DNA of 64,000 nt from CAVQRC01 sp963715045 (GTDB lineage Bacteria > Planctomycetota > Planctomycetia > Pirellulales > Lacipirellulaceae). The translations under genes and the position numbers were made by a program. Shown here one piece after another: positions 48,726 to 57,700 of the stretch; position 1 is the stretch's first letter; each line of letters begins with the position of its first letter. The notes under the pieces were generated by a model that saw nothing but the letters and a program-made list of their open reading frames with translations, did no database searches and was not told the origin of the DNA. The stretch spans positions 248,001-312,000 of the forward strand of contig CAVQRC010000004.1 in the NCBI GenBank assembly GCA_963715045.1, written 5' to 3'.

Positions 48726-48998
48726 CTACTTCAGGTGGGCTTCGAACCAGGCCAACGCATCAGCGACGTAAGCGACCGGAAGTCGATGTCCGGCGTCGAT
48801 CTCATCGAGGGAGAAGTAATTGCGGTGCGTCGGCTGATTGTCGGGGCGATAGTCATTCACGAGGGCGTAGTCGTTTTCGGCGATGCGGTCGCCATGGGTC
48901 GGAGCGTCGAGGGCAAGAACAGCGAATCCCGACTCGAGCAACCTCTTTCGCATGTCGCCGCCGCTAATGTACCCGCCGTCCTGCCACCAACTCTGTGA
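48726..48998 (-). pseudogene. Alpha/beta-hydrolase remnant with internal deletion
   Basis: Reads WWQDGGYISGGDMRKRLLES, then GFAVLALDAPTHGDRIAEND and YFSLDEI, then jumps to DAGHRLPVAYVADALAWFEA at the C-terminus. The nucleophile elbow (GxSxG) and most of the core between these pieces are missing, and there is no start before 48953. It lies in frame with, and just after, the metG stop at 49002. It is the remnant of a dienelactone-hydrolase-like gene that has lost its N-terminus and its middle. Confidence 0.7.
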
Positions 48999-49001
48999 TC
49001 C

Positions 49002-51038
49002 CTACCGGACACGTTGGCCCGGGAGGGCACCCTCATCGACGCCCAGCAGGAACACGTCGCTGCCGCCAGGTCCCGCCGCGGTTACCATGCCCTCGCTGGT
49101 GCCGAACTTCATTTTCCGCGGGGCCAGATTCGCCACGCAGACGACGAGACGGCCAACAAGTGCTTCCGGCTCATAGGCCGCCTTGATGCCGGCGAACACG
49201 GTCAGCCGCGTCTCGCCACCGAGGCTGAGCGTGAGTTTGAGGAGTTTGCGGGCCTCGGGAACGCTTTCGGCGGCCACGACCCGGGCCACGCGGAGATCGA
49301 CTTTCGCGAAGTCATCGATCGTGCACTCTTCAGCCAGCGGGTCGGCAGCCAGCGGTTCGCCACTGTCCTCGACCTGGCCTGCGGGCGGTAACTGTTCGGC
49401 GGATGATTTGCTGTCCTCGATCATGCTGGCAACTGCCTTCGGGTCGACGCGTTGGAGAAGATGTTTGAATGGCCGGACCTTCGCGGCAACGAGCGGCTCG
49501 GTGGAGTCACTCCAGCGATCGATCGTGATGCCCAGCAAGTCACCGGCCTGGGCGGAAAGGCGGGGGACGACCGGGGCCAGGAAGATGGCAATCTGACGAA
49601 ACAGATTGAGCGCGACGGTGCAGACGTCGCGGAGGTCTTCGGTCTTGGACGCGTCCTTGGCCAGTTTCCAAGGCTGCTGGTCGTCAATGTACTTGTTTGC
49701 GCGGTCGGCTGCGGCGAGGATCGTGCGGATCGCCAGGTTGTAGTCGCAGTTCTCGTAGGCGGCCGCAATCTCCTCACCCGCCGCCGCGGCTGCGGCGAAC
49801 AGTCCGCCATCTGCCGGATAGACGGCCGAGAGCGATTCACCCTGGACGAATTTGGCCGAGCGGCTGGCCAGGTTGACGACCTTGCCGACGAGGTCCGAAT
49901 TGACCTTGGTCACGAATTCTTCGGGATTCAGGTCGAGGTCGTCGAGTCGTGGCCCGAGTTTCGAGGCGAAATAGTACCTGAGGAACAACGGGTCGAGGTG
50001 CTCCAGGTAGGTGGCGGCCTCGATGAAGGTCCCCTTGGTCTTGGACATTTTGGCTCCACCAACCGTGAGAAAGCCGTGAATGTGGACTTTGGTGGGCAGG
50101 CTGAATCCGGCCGTCTTGAGCATGGCCGGCCAGAACAGCGTGTGAAAGTAGGTGATGTCCTTGCCGATGAAGTGATGAACTTCCGTGTCGGACGACTTCC
50201 ACCACTTCTCGAGGGATTGTCCAGAGCGGCTACACCATTGCTGCGTCGAGGCAATGTAGCCGATCGGCGCGTCGAACCAGACATACCAGTAATTGCCGGG
50301 GCTGTCGGGGATCTCGAATCCGAAATAGGGTCCCGGCCGCGAGATGTCCCAGTCTCGCAAGGGCTCGTGAAGAAAGTGTCCTTTGAGATAATTGGCGACC
50401 TCGACCTGCAGGTGCTGCCCTCCCTGGGTCCAGTCGTCGAGGAAGTCGTGGAGTTGTTCGATGGCGACGAACAGATGGCTGGCGGAGCGAACCTCGGGCT
50501 TGGCTCCGCTGAGGGTGCTGATCGGATCGATCAGATCGGTCGGGCTGTAATGGGCGCCGCACTTGTCGCAGCTGTCACCGTATTGGTCGGGCTGTTGGCA
50601 CTTCGGACAGGTTCCCTTGACGAACCGGTCGGCGAGGAACGTCTGGGCCTCCGGGTCGTAGAGCTGGGTGACCTCCCGTTCCTGGACGAGTCCCGCGTCC
50701 CGCAGGGCTTGCCAGAAAACGCCGCACAGCACACGATTTTCAGGGCTGTGAGTGCTGCCGTAATTGTCGAATTCGACCTGAAATCCCTGGAAATCGCGGA
50801 TGTGATCTTCGCGGACGTCGGCGATCCAATCCTCCTCGCGACGATTCTCCCGCTGCGAACGCAGCATGATTGCCGTGCCATGGGTATCGTCGGCACAGAC
50901 GAACAAGCACTCGTGGCCGCGGAGCCGCTGAAAGCGTGTCCAGATGTCTGCTTGCACGTACTCCACGAGGTGCCCGATATGGATCGGGCCATTGGCGTAG
51001 GGAAGTGCGGCGGTGACGAGAATGCGGCGGTGTGACAT
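49002..51038 (-). CDS. metG: Methionyl-tRNA synthetase
   Basis: A 678-residue class I synthetase charging tRNA-Met. HIGH motif (NGPIHIGHLVEY) near residue 21 and KMSKS-type KMSKTKGT near residue 331 are intact. The zinc knuckle CPKCQQPDQYGDSCDKCG is complete with two CxxC pairs. The C-terminal tRNA-binding OB fold (VDLRVARVVAAESVP to KMKFGTSEGMVTAA, about residues 575-660) matches Arc1p/EMAP-type dimer domains. ATG 51038 follows an in-frame upstream ATG that would add 13 residues. The stop is TAG at 49002. Confidence 0.97.
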   Translation of the reverse strand: MSHRRILVTAALPYANGPIHIGHLVEYVQADIWTRFQRLRGHECLFVCADDTHGTAIMLRSQRENRREEDWIADVREDHIRDFQGFQVEFDNYGSTHSPENRVLCGVFWQALRDAGLVQEREVTQLYDPEAQTFLADRFVKGTCPKCQQPDQYGDSCDKCGAHYSPTDLIDPISTLSGAKPEVRSASHLFVAIEQLHDFLDDWTQGGQHLQVEVANYLKGHFLHEPLRDWDISRPGPYFGFEIPDSPGNYWYVWFDAPIGYIASTQQWCSRSGQSLEKWWKSSDTEVHHFIGKDITYFHTLFWPAMLKTAGFSLPTKVHIHGFLTVGGAKMSKTKGTFIEAATYLEHLDPLFLRYYFASKLGPRLDDLDLNPEEFVTKVNSDLVGKVVNLASRSAKFVQGESLSAVYPADGGLFAAAAAAGEEIAAAYENCDYNLAIRTILAAADRANKYIDDQQPWKLAKDASKTEDLRDVCTVALNLFRQIAIFLAPVVPRLSAQAGDLLGITIDRWSDSTEPLVAAKVRPFKHLLQRVDPKAVASMIEDSKSSAEQLPPAGQVEDSGEPLAADPLAEECTIDDFAKVDLRVARVVAAESVPEARKLLKLTLSLGGETRLTVFAGIKAAYEPEALVGRLVVCVANLAPRKMKFGTSEGMVTAAGPGGSDVFLLGVDEGALPGQRVR

Positions 51039-51386
51039 GGATCGGTGCTCGGGGGGTGGAATTTTAGCGAACGGCATCAGCCCGCACGAGCCCTGCCAGG
51101 GGCCGGATCGGCGGGACTGGGCCGCGGCCGGAGGAAAAACGGGCCTGCTGGCAAAGCGTCTTGACGCGGCGGCACATGATGTGCACTGCGGTCCCCGCGC
51201 GTTGCGTTGAGGTCGCTGACTTGAGCCGTTCTGGGAAAAAATCCGAGATTCACGGATGCGGGCGGTCCGAAACCAGAATCCGACCTTGTAATTTTTTCAA
51301 TTCCGACGCACATTAGTGCCGGTTGTCTCGCAGGACGCGTGACAGCTTTTCCAATTCGTTCGACCCATTGATCCAAGGAGGGAGAA
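51039..51386. other. Divergent spacer of about 350 bases
   Basis: Separates metG from the thioredoxin-trypsin gene. An AT-rich patch (TTGTAATTTTTTCAATT near 51285) could hold promoter elements for the plus-strand gene. I see no gene or structured element. Confidence 0.4.
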
Positions 51387-52843
51387 ATGGTCGCCACACG
51401 TTCTAGCGTGTTGCTGCTTGCCGCTCTGTTCGCCGGCCAGGGATTGGCCCAAGAGACGGTCCTCTTGAACTTCACTTCTGCCAGTTGCCCGCCGTGCCGC
51501 TCGATGGAGCCGGTGCTGCAACGGCTCGCCGGGGAAGGCCACCCGATTCGTCACGTCGACGTCATGCAGGAACGTCGGCTGGCGACCCGTTTCCAAGTCA
51601 CCCGCACGCCCACTTTCGTGATGGTCGTCAACAACCGTGAGTTCGCGCGGGTCGTGGGAGCCACGGGGTACGCCGATCTGAAAGACATTCTTTCTCGCGC
51701 TCGGTTCACCCGGTCGCGCCGCGGGCCCAGTCACCCGATTCGTATCAAACCGTTCAGGTCAATCCTGCTTCGTTCGATAACCCGCCCAGCTCGATCGCGA
51801 ACCAGCCTGTATCCGCAGATTCGCTGATTGCCGCAACAGTCCGGATCAAAGTTGAAGACGCGACCGGCTTTTCTCATGGCACGGGCACGATCTTTCAAGC
51901 CAGTAACGGATCGGCACTCGTCGTCACGTGCGGGCACTTGTTCCGCGACGCGGCGGCGAACGTTCCGATCGAAGTCGACCTGTTCGAATCAGGTAGCGGT
52001 GGGGCAACACGACTGACGACCATTCAGGGACAACTGCTGCATTTCGACGTCAAACGGGAGGTCGGCGTCCTTCGCATTGCGGTTCCGGGAGCAGTGGCCG
52101 CGGCACCGCTGGGAGATCCGCGTACCCCGTTGAACGCCGGACAACGAGTGACCAGTGTCGGGTGCGACAACGGCAACCCGCCAACCGCCTGGGACGCCCG
52201 GATCACGTCGATTAATCGTTACCTGGGCCCGTCCAACATTGAAGCTACGGGCACGCCGGTGGTCGGACGGAGTGGGGGTGGACTGTTCAACGAGCGCGGC
52301 GAGTTGATCGGCGTTTGCTACGCTGCGGATGAACGGGCGAACGAGGGTATCTATGCGGGTCTTCCGGCGATTTATGAGGGCCTCGAAGCGGCGCGGGTTT
52401 CGCCAATCGCCGCCGTGCCGCAGGCAGGAGGAGTCCCGGTCGCCGCAGGAGGACCAAGCGATTCGGTGGGCGCAAACGCGTTCGCCGCCAATTCGACGGG
52501 TCCGCAATCGCTCCCCCCTGCCGCCGCTTACAATCCGCCACCGGCCGCGACCGTTGAAGAGAACCTCCCCAGTCTGGCTGCTGGAGAGCGGGCGGCAATC
52601 GAGGAGATCGCTCGGCGGGCTGCAGACGGCGAGGTCATCTGCATCATTCGAAAGCCGGGAGAGCGGAGCGAGATCATCACGATCCAGAAGCCGTCTCCCC
52701 AGTTTATCGCGATCTTGTCGCGGATCGGTCAGACTTCTCCCCAGCCGAGGTTGACAGCCCTCCAGGCAACTCCGCCGCCGGCAGCCAACCGGCCCTTAAC
52801 GACAGCGGGCAACGTTCGCTGGACGGCCGGTAGCCGGCGGTAA
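51387..52843 (+). CDS. Exported thioredoxin-trypsin-like protease fusion, one frameshift in this sequence
   Basis: The start is preceded by a strong AAGGAGGGAG. A signal peptide (SSVLLLAALFAGQGLAQE) precedes a thioredoxin fold with SASCPPCRSME, so CxxC is present. Near 51694-51700 one base is missing: LSRAR goes out of frame, and the joined reading continues SVHPVAPRAQSPDSYQTVQV to the trypsin-like domain with HGTGTIFQASNGSALVVTCG (His region), DVKREVGVLRI (Asp) and VGRSGGGLFNERGELIG (Ser in SGGG). The joined length is 485 residues. The C-terminal 90 residues are Pro/Ala-rich. It is probably periplasmic. The His/Asp/Ser set is complete. Confidence 0.8.
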
Positions 52844-52921
52844 AATGTCGCGAAAGTCAGGGCTGAGCGCCCGGAGTGAGCTACCTTAACGCAGGAGAAC
52901 CGTGTCATTGGAACCGCAGGT

Positions 52922-53089
52922 ATGTGGGTCATTCTGGTCATCGCCTTGAGCAACCTTGCCCTTGGCTATGCAATGGCCGTCTATACCGGTTACGCCCCCA
53001 AGATGCGTTTGCCGTCTCGCCGCACGAAGCCGGCGGCGATCGTGCCAACCATCGCAGACGATGACATCGTCATAGCCGATCACGAGTAA
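52922..53089 (+). CDS. 55-residue single-span membrane protein
   Basis: ATG TGG GTC start at 52922, stop TAA at 53087-53089. One hydrophobic helix (VILVIALSNLALGYAMAVY), then a basic stretch (KMRLPSRRTK) and an acidic tail (ADDDIVIADHE). No family is known to me, but the arrangement of a short N-terminal span, basic cytosolic patch and acidic tail is clear and consistent with a real small gene. It precedes the glycosyltransferase-like gene by about 100 bases on the same strand. Confidence 0.6.
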   Translation: MWVILVIALSNLALGYAMAVYTGYAPKMRLPSRRTKPAAIVPTIADDDIVIADHE

Positions 53090-53186
53090 CAAGCCTCGCG
53101 AACGTCAGGGCTGGCGCATCCACCCTCTGATACGTCTTCTTCGAGACCTGCCTGCTGGCGTGCCGATTAAATGGCAGCCCCAGGCC

Positions 53187-53774
53187 ATGCTCCGCACAAC
53201 TCCGGGGGACTGTATCGTGTACGAAGTCGAACTCTGTGTAATTCTGCCGGTCCACAACGCTCAGTCGAGCCTCCGCGACGACTGCTGCGATATTCTGGAA
53301 GTTGCCGCCGAGGTCGCCGACAACTTTGGAGTCGTGATCGTCGACAACGGCTCGGTCGACGATACGTATGACATCGCGACCGACATGTCGCTGGAGTATC
53401 CTCAGGTCCGGGTCCTGCACTTGGCCACGCGGAATCCAATCGAGAAGGCGTGTTCGGCCGCATTGCGTCTTGTGAAGGCGAAGACGATCGTCGCTCATGA
53501 CGGGTTGGGACCGGTCCACGCTGGTGAAATCCTCGAGCAGTGTCTGAAGAGCCGGCCGGAGCCGGAATCTGCGGATCAAATCGCCGAATTCTGCACGCAG
53601 AGTTCGCCCGGTGCCTGGCTGCGACGGTATCTTCCGTGGGCCGAGGCACATGCCGACCTGCAGAGAGTCCATGCGAAACTGAGTGGATTTCGCCGCCTCG
53701 AGCGTCCCGGGCACCGCGAGCTGGTCCCGGGGTCGCAGCGGATTGTCGGGGAATATGAGTTGATCTCATCGTAG
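53187..53774 (+). CDS. Truncated GT-A-type glycosyltransferase-like protein
   Basis: About 195 residues. The N-terminal core (ELCVILPVHNAQSSLRDDC, VIVDNGSVDDTYDIATDMS) matches family 2 glycosyltransferases, and QVRVLHLATRNPIEKACSAA is the second strand-helix unit. The DxD motif and the acceptor half are absent; the C-terminal part is unrelated. It may be a regulatory paralogue rather than an active enzyme. ATG 53187 is uncertain; GTG 53217 has a better ribosome-binding site (GGGGGAC) and would start at VYEVELCVILPVHN. Confidence 0.65.
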   Translation: MLRTTPGDCIVYEVELCVILPVHNAQSSLRDDCCDILEVAAEVADNFGVVIVDNGSVDDTYDIATDMSLEYPQVRVLHLATRNPIEKACSAALRLVKAKTIVAHDGLGPVHAGEILEQCLKSRPEPESADQIAEFCTQSSPGAWLRRYLPWAEAHADLQRVHAKLSGFRRLERPGHRELVPGSQRIVGEYELISS

Positions 53775-54168
53775 GGATCCGATAGGATACCTGCGTGTTC
53801 GGCAGGGCCAGCGTGCGGCTCTCATCACGAAAGCCTGTCGAACGCGATTCTGTCCAGCATCTGGGCAAGACGTGACTGGAGGGAACATCGCCAATGGCGA
53901 CCCGTCACGCACGATGCTGGAGCAAACCTAGGATTCGCCACCGTAGTAGGGCGATCATTCATTCAGGGTCTCGAGCCCAGTCGTTGGCTTGAGGTACCTC
54001 CACTTGGGGTTTGCTCGGCGCTTCCGTCTTTTCATTCAGCGTCCCCGTAAAACTCCTTCCGGCGGCCTCGTCTCCTCAGCCAATCGCCAGGTTCGGGGCA
54101 TATCCCTCCTCGGGAATGCATTCATAGTCTCTCATTTGTTTCATCAACGTCCGGACCGGAGATTACCC
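53775..54168. other. Spacer of about 390 bases
   Basis: Upstream of the Xre-type regulator. An open frame extends back from the regulator to 53989 but is Arg/Phe-rich and starts without a ribosome-binding site. I see no repeat or convincing promoter. Confidence 0.4.
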
Positions 54169-54699
54169 ATGAGTTTCGCCCATACCAGTGCTGAGACACC
54201 GACCAGCATGCTGCCCAACACGCCTGTCGCTCCGCATGCTTCGTCGCTGGAGTTGCATCGCATTCGAGAAATTCGTCAGCAACAGAATGTATCGCTGCGA
54301 ACTTGCGCTCGACGAATGTCGGCATCGATGCAGACGGTTCGTGAGCAAGAAGACGGCCACACCGACCTGACGCTTTCAGATCTATACAGTTGGCAGAAAG
54401 CGTTGGAGGTCCCGGTCGCCGACCTGCTCGTCGATCGGGACGCACCGTTGTCGGCTCCCGTGCTGCAACGCGCCAGGATGTTGAAAATGATGAAGACCGC
54501 GTTGTCGATCCGGGAGTCGAGCGAGGAAGAATCGGTACAGCGGATGGCGCAAACGATGGTCGACCAGATTCTCGAGGTGATGCCTGAACTCAAGGATGTC
54601 AGCCCCTGGCATACGGTTGGCCAGCGTCGGACTCTGGACGAACTGGGACGCACCGCCGAACAGACTATTTCCGAACGCAACCTGTTCGACTCGCTGTAA
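54169..54699 (+). CDS. Xre-type DNA-binding regulator
   Basis: A 176-residue protein beginning MSFAHTSAETPTS. The helix-turn-helix lies at about residues 34-90 (LHRIREIRQQQNVSLRTCAR with recognition-helix region SASMQTVREQEDG, then LTLSDLYSWQKALEVPVADL). The C-terminal part (SIRESSEEESVQRMAQTMVD, QILEVMPELKDV) is helical and predicted to mediate dimerisation. Target genes are unknown; it is convergent with the giant-protein gene. Confidence 0.75.
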   Translation: MSFAHTSAETPTSMLPNTPVAPHASSLELHRIREIRQQQNVSLRTCARRMSASMQTVREQEDGHTDLTLSDLYSWQKALEVPVADLLVDRDAPLSAPVLQRARMLKMMKTALSIRESSEEESVQRMAQTMVDQILEVMPELKDVSPWHTVGQRRTLDELGRTAEQTISERNLFDSL

Positions 54700-54721
54700 C
54701 GCCACGCTCGAACGCGTCGCT

Positions 54722-54766
54722 CCGCCGGCGTGCCGCCTGCTGCCGTGCCTTTGGGCCCGCCGGCGG
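54722..54766. terminator. 8-bp inverted repeat between convergent genes
   Basis: CCGCCGGC (54722-54729) and GCCGGCGG (54759-54766) lie just beyond the regulator stop and within 10 bases of the giant gene's stop on the other strand. The GC-rich arms with a 29-base loop could end transcription in both directions. No T-run is present. Confidence 0.35.
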
Positions 54767-54772
54767 CCGCCG

Positions 54773-57700
54773 TTACCGGATCGGCTTCGGCCGGCGGCGA
54801 ACGTGGAAAGAAGTCAACGAAAATCCGACGGCCAGCGCAACCAGGGCGATGCCGATCCACGGTCGTTCAGCGAGCATCCACACAAGTATCCCTGCGACGG
54901 CGAGAATCGTCCGGAGATGCTGTTGTCCGGTGGCCAGGCCCGCAGCCATCGTTCGCGACGTCACGCTCATTACTACCGCCAGGCCGAGCACTAACACCGC
55001 AACGAGGAATCGCCCGGTCGCTCCGCTGGGTGGTTCCGCGATACGATAGTCAAGTGAGCTCAGCGGTTCCGCAGGCACGCCGCATATGTATCCGCCGGAC
55101 TCCGGCCGGCCACGATCGCTCCATTTCCAGGCGACGGTATGGCCCGGCGGTTGAAGTCCTGCCGGAAACATTGTTGAGTCATCGGCGACGGGGTAGATTT
55201 CGATTCCGGCCTGCCCTGCCGTCTCGACGAGATCGCGCATGTTGGAGTCGAATTCCCGCGACTCTGTTGGGCTCAGTTGCTGAAGGCTGAGTTGCTCGTC
55301 AACGCAGGCTTGGATCTCGGCAATCAAGCCTGCCCACATTTCAAACCAGTCGTTGCGAATCCGCTTCGACAGATTCGTGAGCGGAGGGGCCGATTCGAAA
55401 AACGCTTTGTGTACCGCCCGCCACCGCGCGTAGAAGTAGCGGGCGACCGACTCGGTTGCCAGTGAGTCGGCGACCGACACGACCATCCCCGGCGCGAATC
55501 GACCAGCTGAACTGCTCTGTGAGTAGCTCCTCCCCTTCTTCGTCGCTCAGCAGTTTGGGGAAGTGGAAGGATCTCACAACTCGCGGATCGCTCGTCCCGG
55601 GGGATGCGACTGCAATCGTCACGGGAAGTGTCAATTCGGTCGAGGGGAATTCCACGCGATATTGCCGAGCGGAAACGCGGTGTAACGAAGCGGGCGTGAC
55701 ACCGACCCAGGCGGCGATCAGCGACATCTCTTCCGGCAAGTCAACGACACAGGACCGCGATTGGTAGGGGGCTACAAAGTAGGAGCAAATCGCTCGCGTG
55801 CCGCCGTCCGCTTGGGGAAACATGGTCATGTCGGCGGAAAGTATCCGTGCTTGGTCGCCTGGAGCGCCATTCGCGACGGGGACGGCCTGGTAATCCTCGC
55901 GGGTGACGATGTACCAATCCAGCTCATGGCCATTCTGCGGATCGCCGCTCTGCAATTGGTCAGCCACCGGAACGAGCCCCCGCGACTCCCAGCGTATCGA
56001 TTGACCGAATGCGGTACGCGGGAGCGCGACATATCGCCTTACTTGGCCCGGCCCTCGCCACGCCACGCGGGGCAACGGCATGACCGGACCGGCAGCGTCT
56101 CCAGAAGTCCCCGCGAAGGCGAACTTCTGCGTATCCCGAATGGGCAACTCCGGGTAAAAGTCGATCCGGCGGGATCCATCGGCAGACATCTGATTCACCC
56201 GCAAAGTACCACCGTCGATCTGCGGTGCGATGTCGCCTGTCAAGGGTTCGGAAACTTCAAAGGCAAGTTCGTCGAGAGTCCCTTGTTCAACAGCCACTTC
56301 ACCTGCGACCCGGACAAGCCAGGCTCCGGCGGTCGGAACCAGGATCGTCTGAATGGTGGTGTTGACCTGAGGCACCAGCGAGTCCCAACGCACCTTGACG
56401 CTGACGGGATTACCGATGTCGTAACGCAGTAACGCGACCTCGCGGGTGGAGCGCGATTGCTCGAAGCTCCCCGGCGTGCCGTTCTCGAGTTCAACTCCCT
56501 CCGTCGCCAGCAGTTCAAGCGACACGCCCGTGCCACGTCGCAACTCGATGATCGAATCGCGGTAGTCATCGGCTTCGATCTCGAAAACTTCGAGCGTGAG
56601 CTCACCTGGCGTGATATGTGGGCAGACGGCATCGACGAGAATTTTGTACTTGCCGATTCGGGGTTCGAGGGGGAAGAGAGTCAATTCTCCGTCGCTATCG
56701 GTCGCCCACCGGACCGGTATGTCGCCAGCCGCATCACGAATTGCCACGTGGTTGACGACGACGTGCCGCGGCAGCGAAAGGTGGTGGGCGAAGACCGACT
56801 GCTGCTCGACTTCGACGCTGGCTTGATAACGGACGGAAATCGAATTCTTCGAGAACTGGTACTCGCTCGACTGGCTGGCCGTGACGACGGGACGGGGGAT
56901 TCTGGTCGCGATTTGCCATTGATTCTGCTGGGGGGCGTGCGCGAAGGCCAGGGTCGGCGGGGGGCCGGACTGCCAGTCCGGACTCCCGAAAGGATCAAGC
57001 TCGAGACGACTTTCCGGTTCGGCCTGTGACACCACGTGATGGAGTTCGGGGGCGATGTAGACCGCGCAGGTTCCTGTTTGCGTGTCGGCGTTGACGACCC
57101 GAATCCGGGGTGGCAGAAAGATCCCCACACCCTTTCGATCGACGACCGAACAGATCGCATCAACGGTGAATTCATTCGCCTGAGGCGACTGCAGGATCAA
57201 TTCAACGCGCTGCATGCCATCTTCGGCGATCGTGACGGTGTCGACGCGATAGGCGTCTCCCACCGGCAAAAACTCCAGCGTCGGATCGAGTTCCAACTGG
57301 ATCCGACGAACCCGATTCCGGCCAGGAGTGACGTGCAGACGCATCGCAATCGAGACCGAATCCAACTCGATGTTCAACTGCAGATCGGGAGTCACGGCCA
57401 ATTCTTGACCGGCGTCTTCAGAGCCGGATTCCCGCGGGCCCTGCAGAACGAGTGAGGCGACCGGACCGAGGGCGACTTGCACCAGCTGGCCTGGTGGGAT
57501 CGGCTGGAAAACTCCAAAAGAATTACGAAACTCAACTTCTGCGTTTTCGACAACGCCATGGAGCGTGCACTTCGCTGATGGTGTTGGCGGAACAGGGAGT
57601 TCGATTCGCCGCAATGATCCGCTCACCTTCCACCGTGGCTGGAAGCGAATGCTTACGCGGTGCTGTCCGGGCTCGGCAAACGGTACCTCGAGCGCGTTCC

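Noticed and set aside
54773..55486. Treating the last 237 codons of the giant gene as a separate gene
   Set aside because: It starts inside the giant frame at a GGGG run, and the sequence on both sides joins naturally as one protein with a C-terminal membrane anchor.
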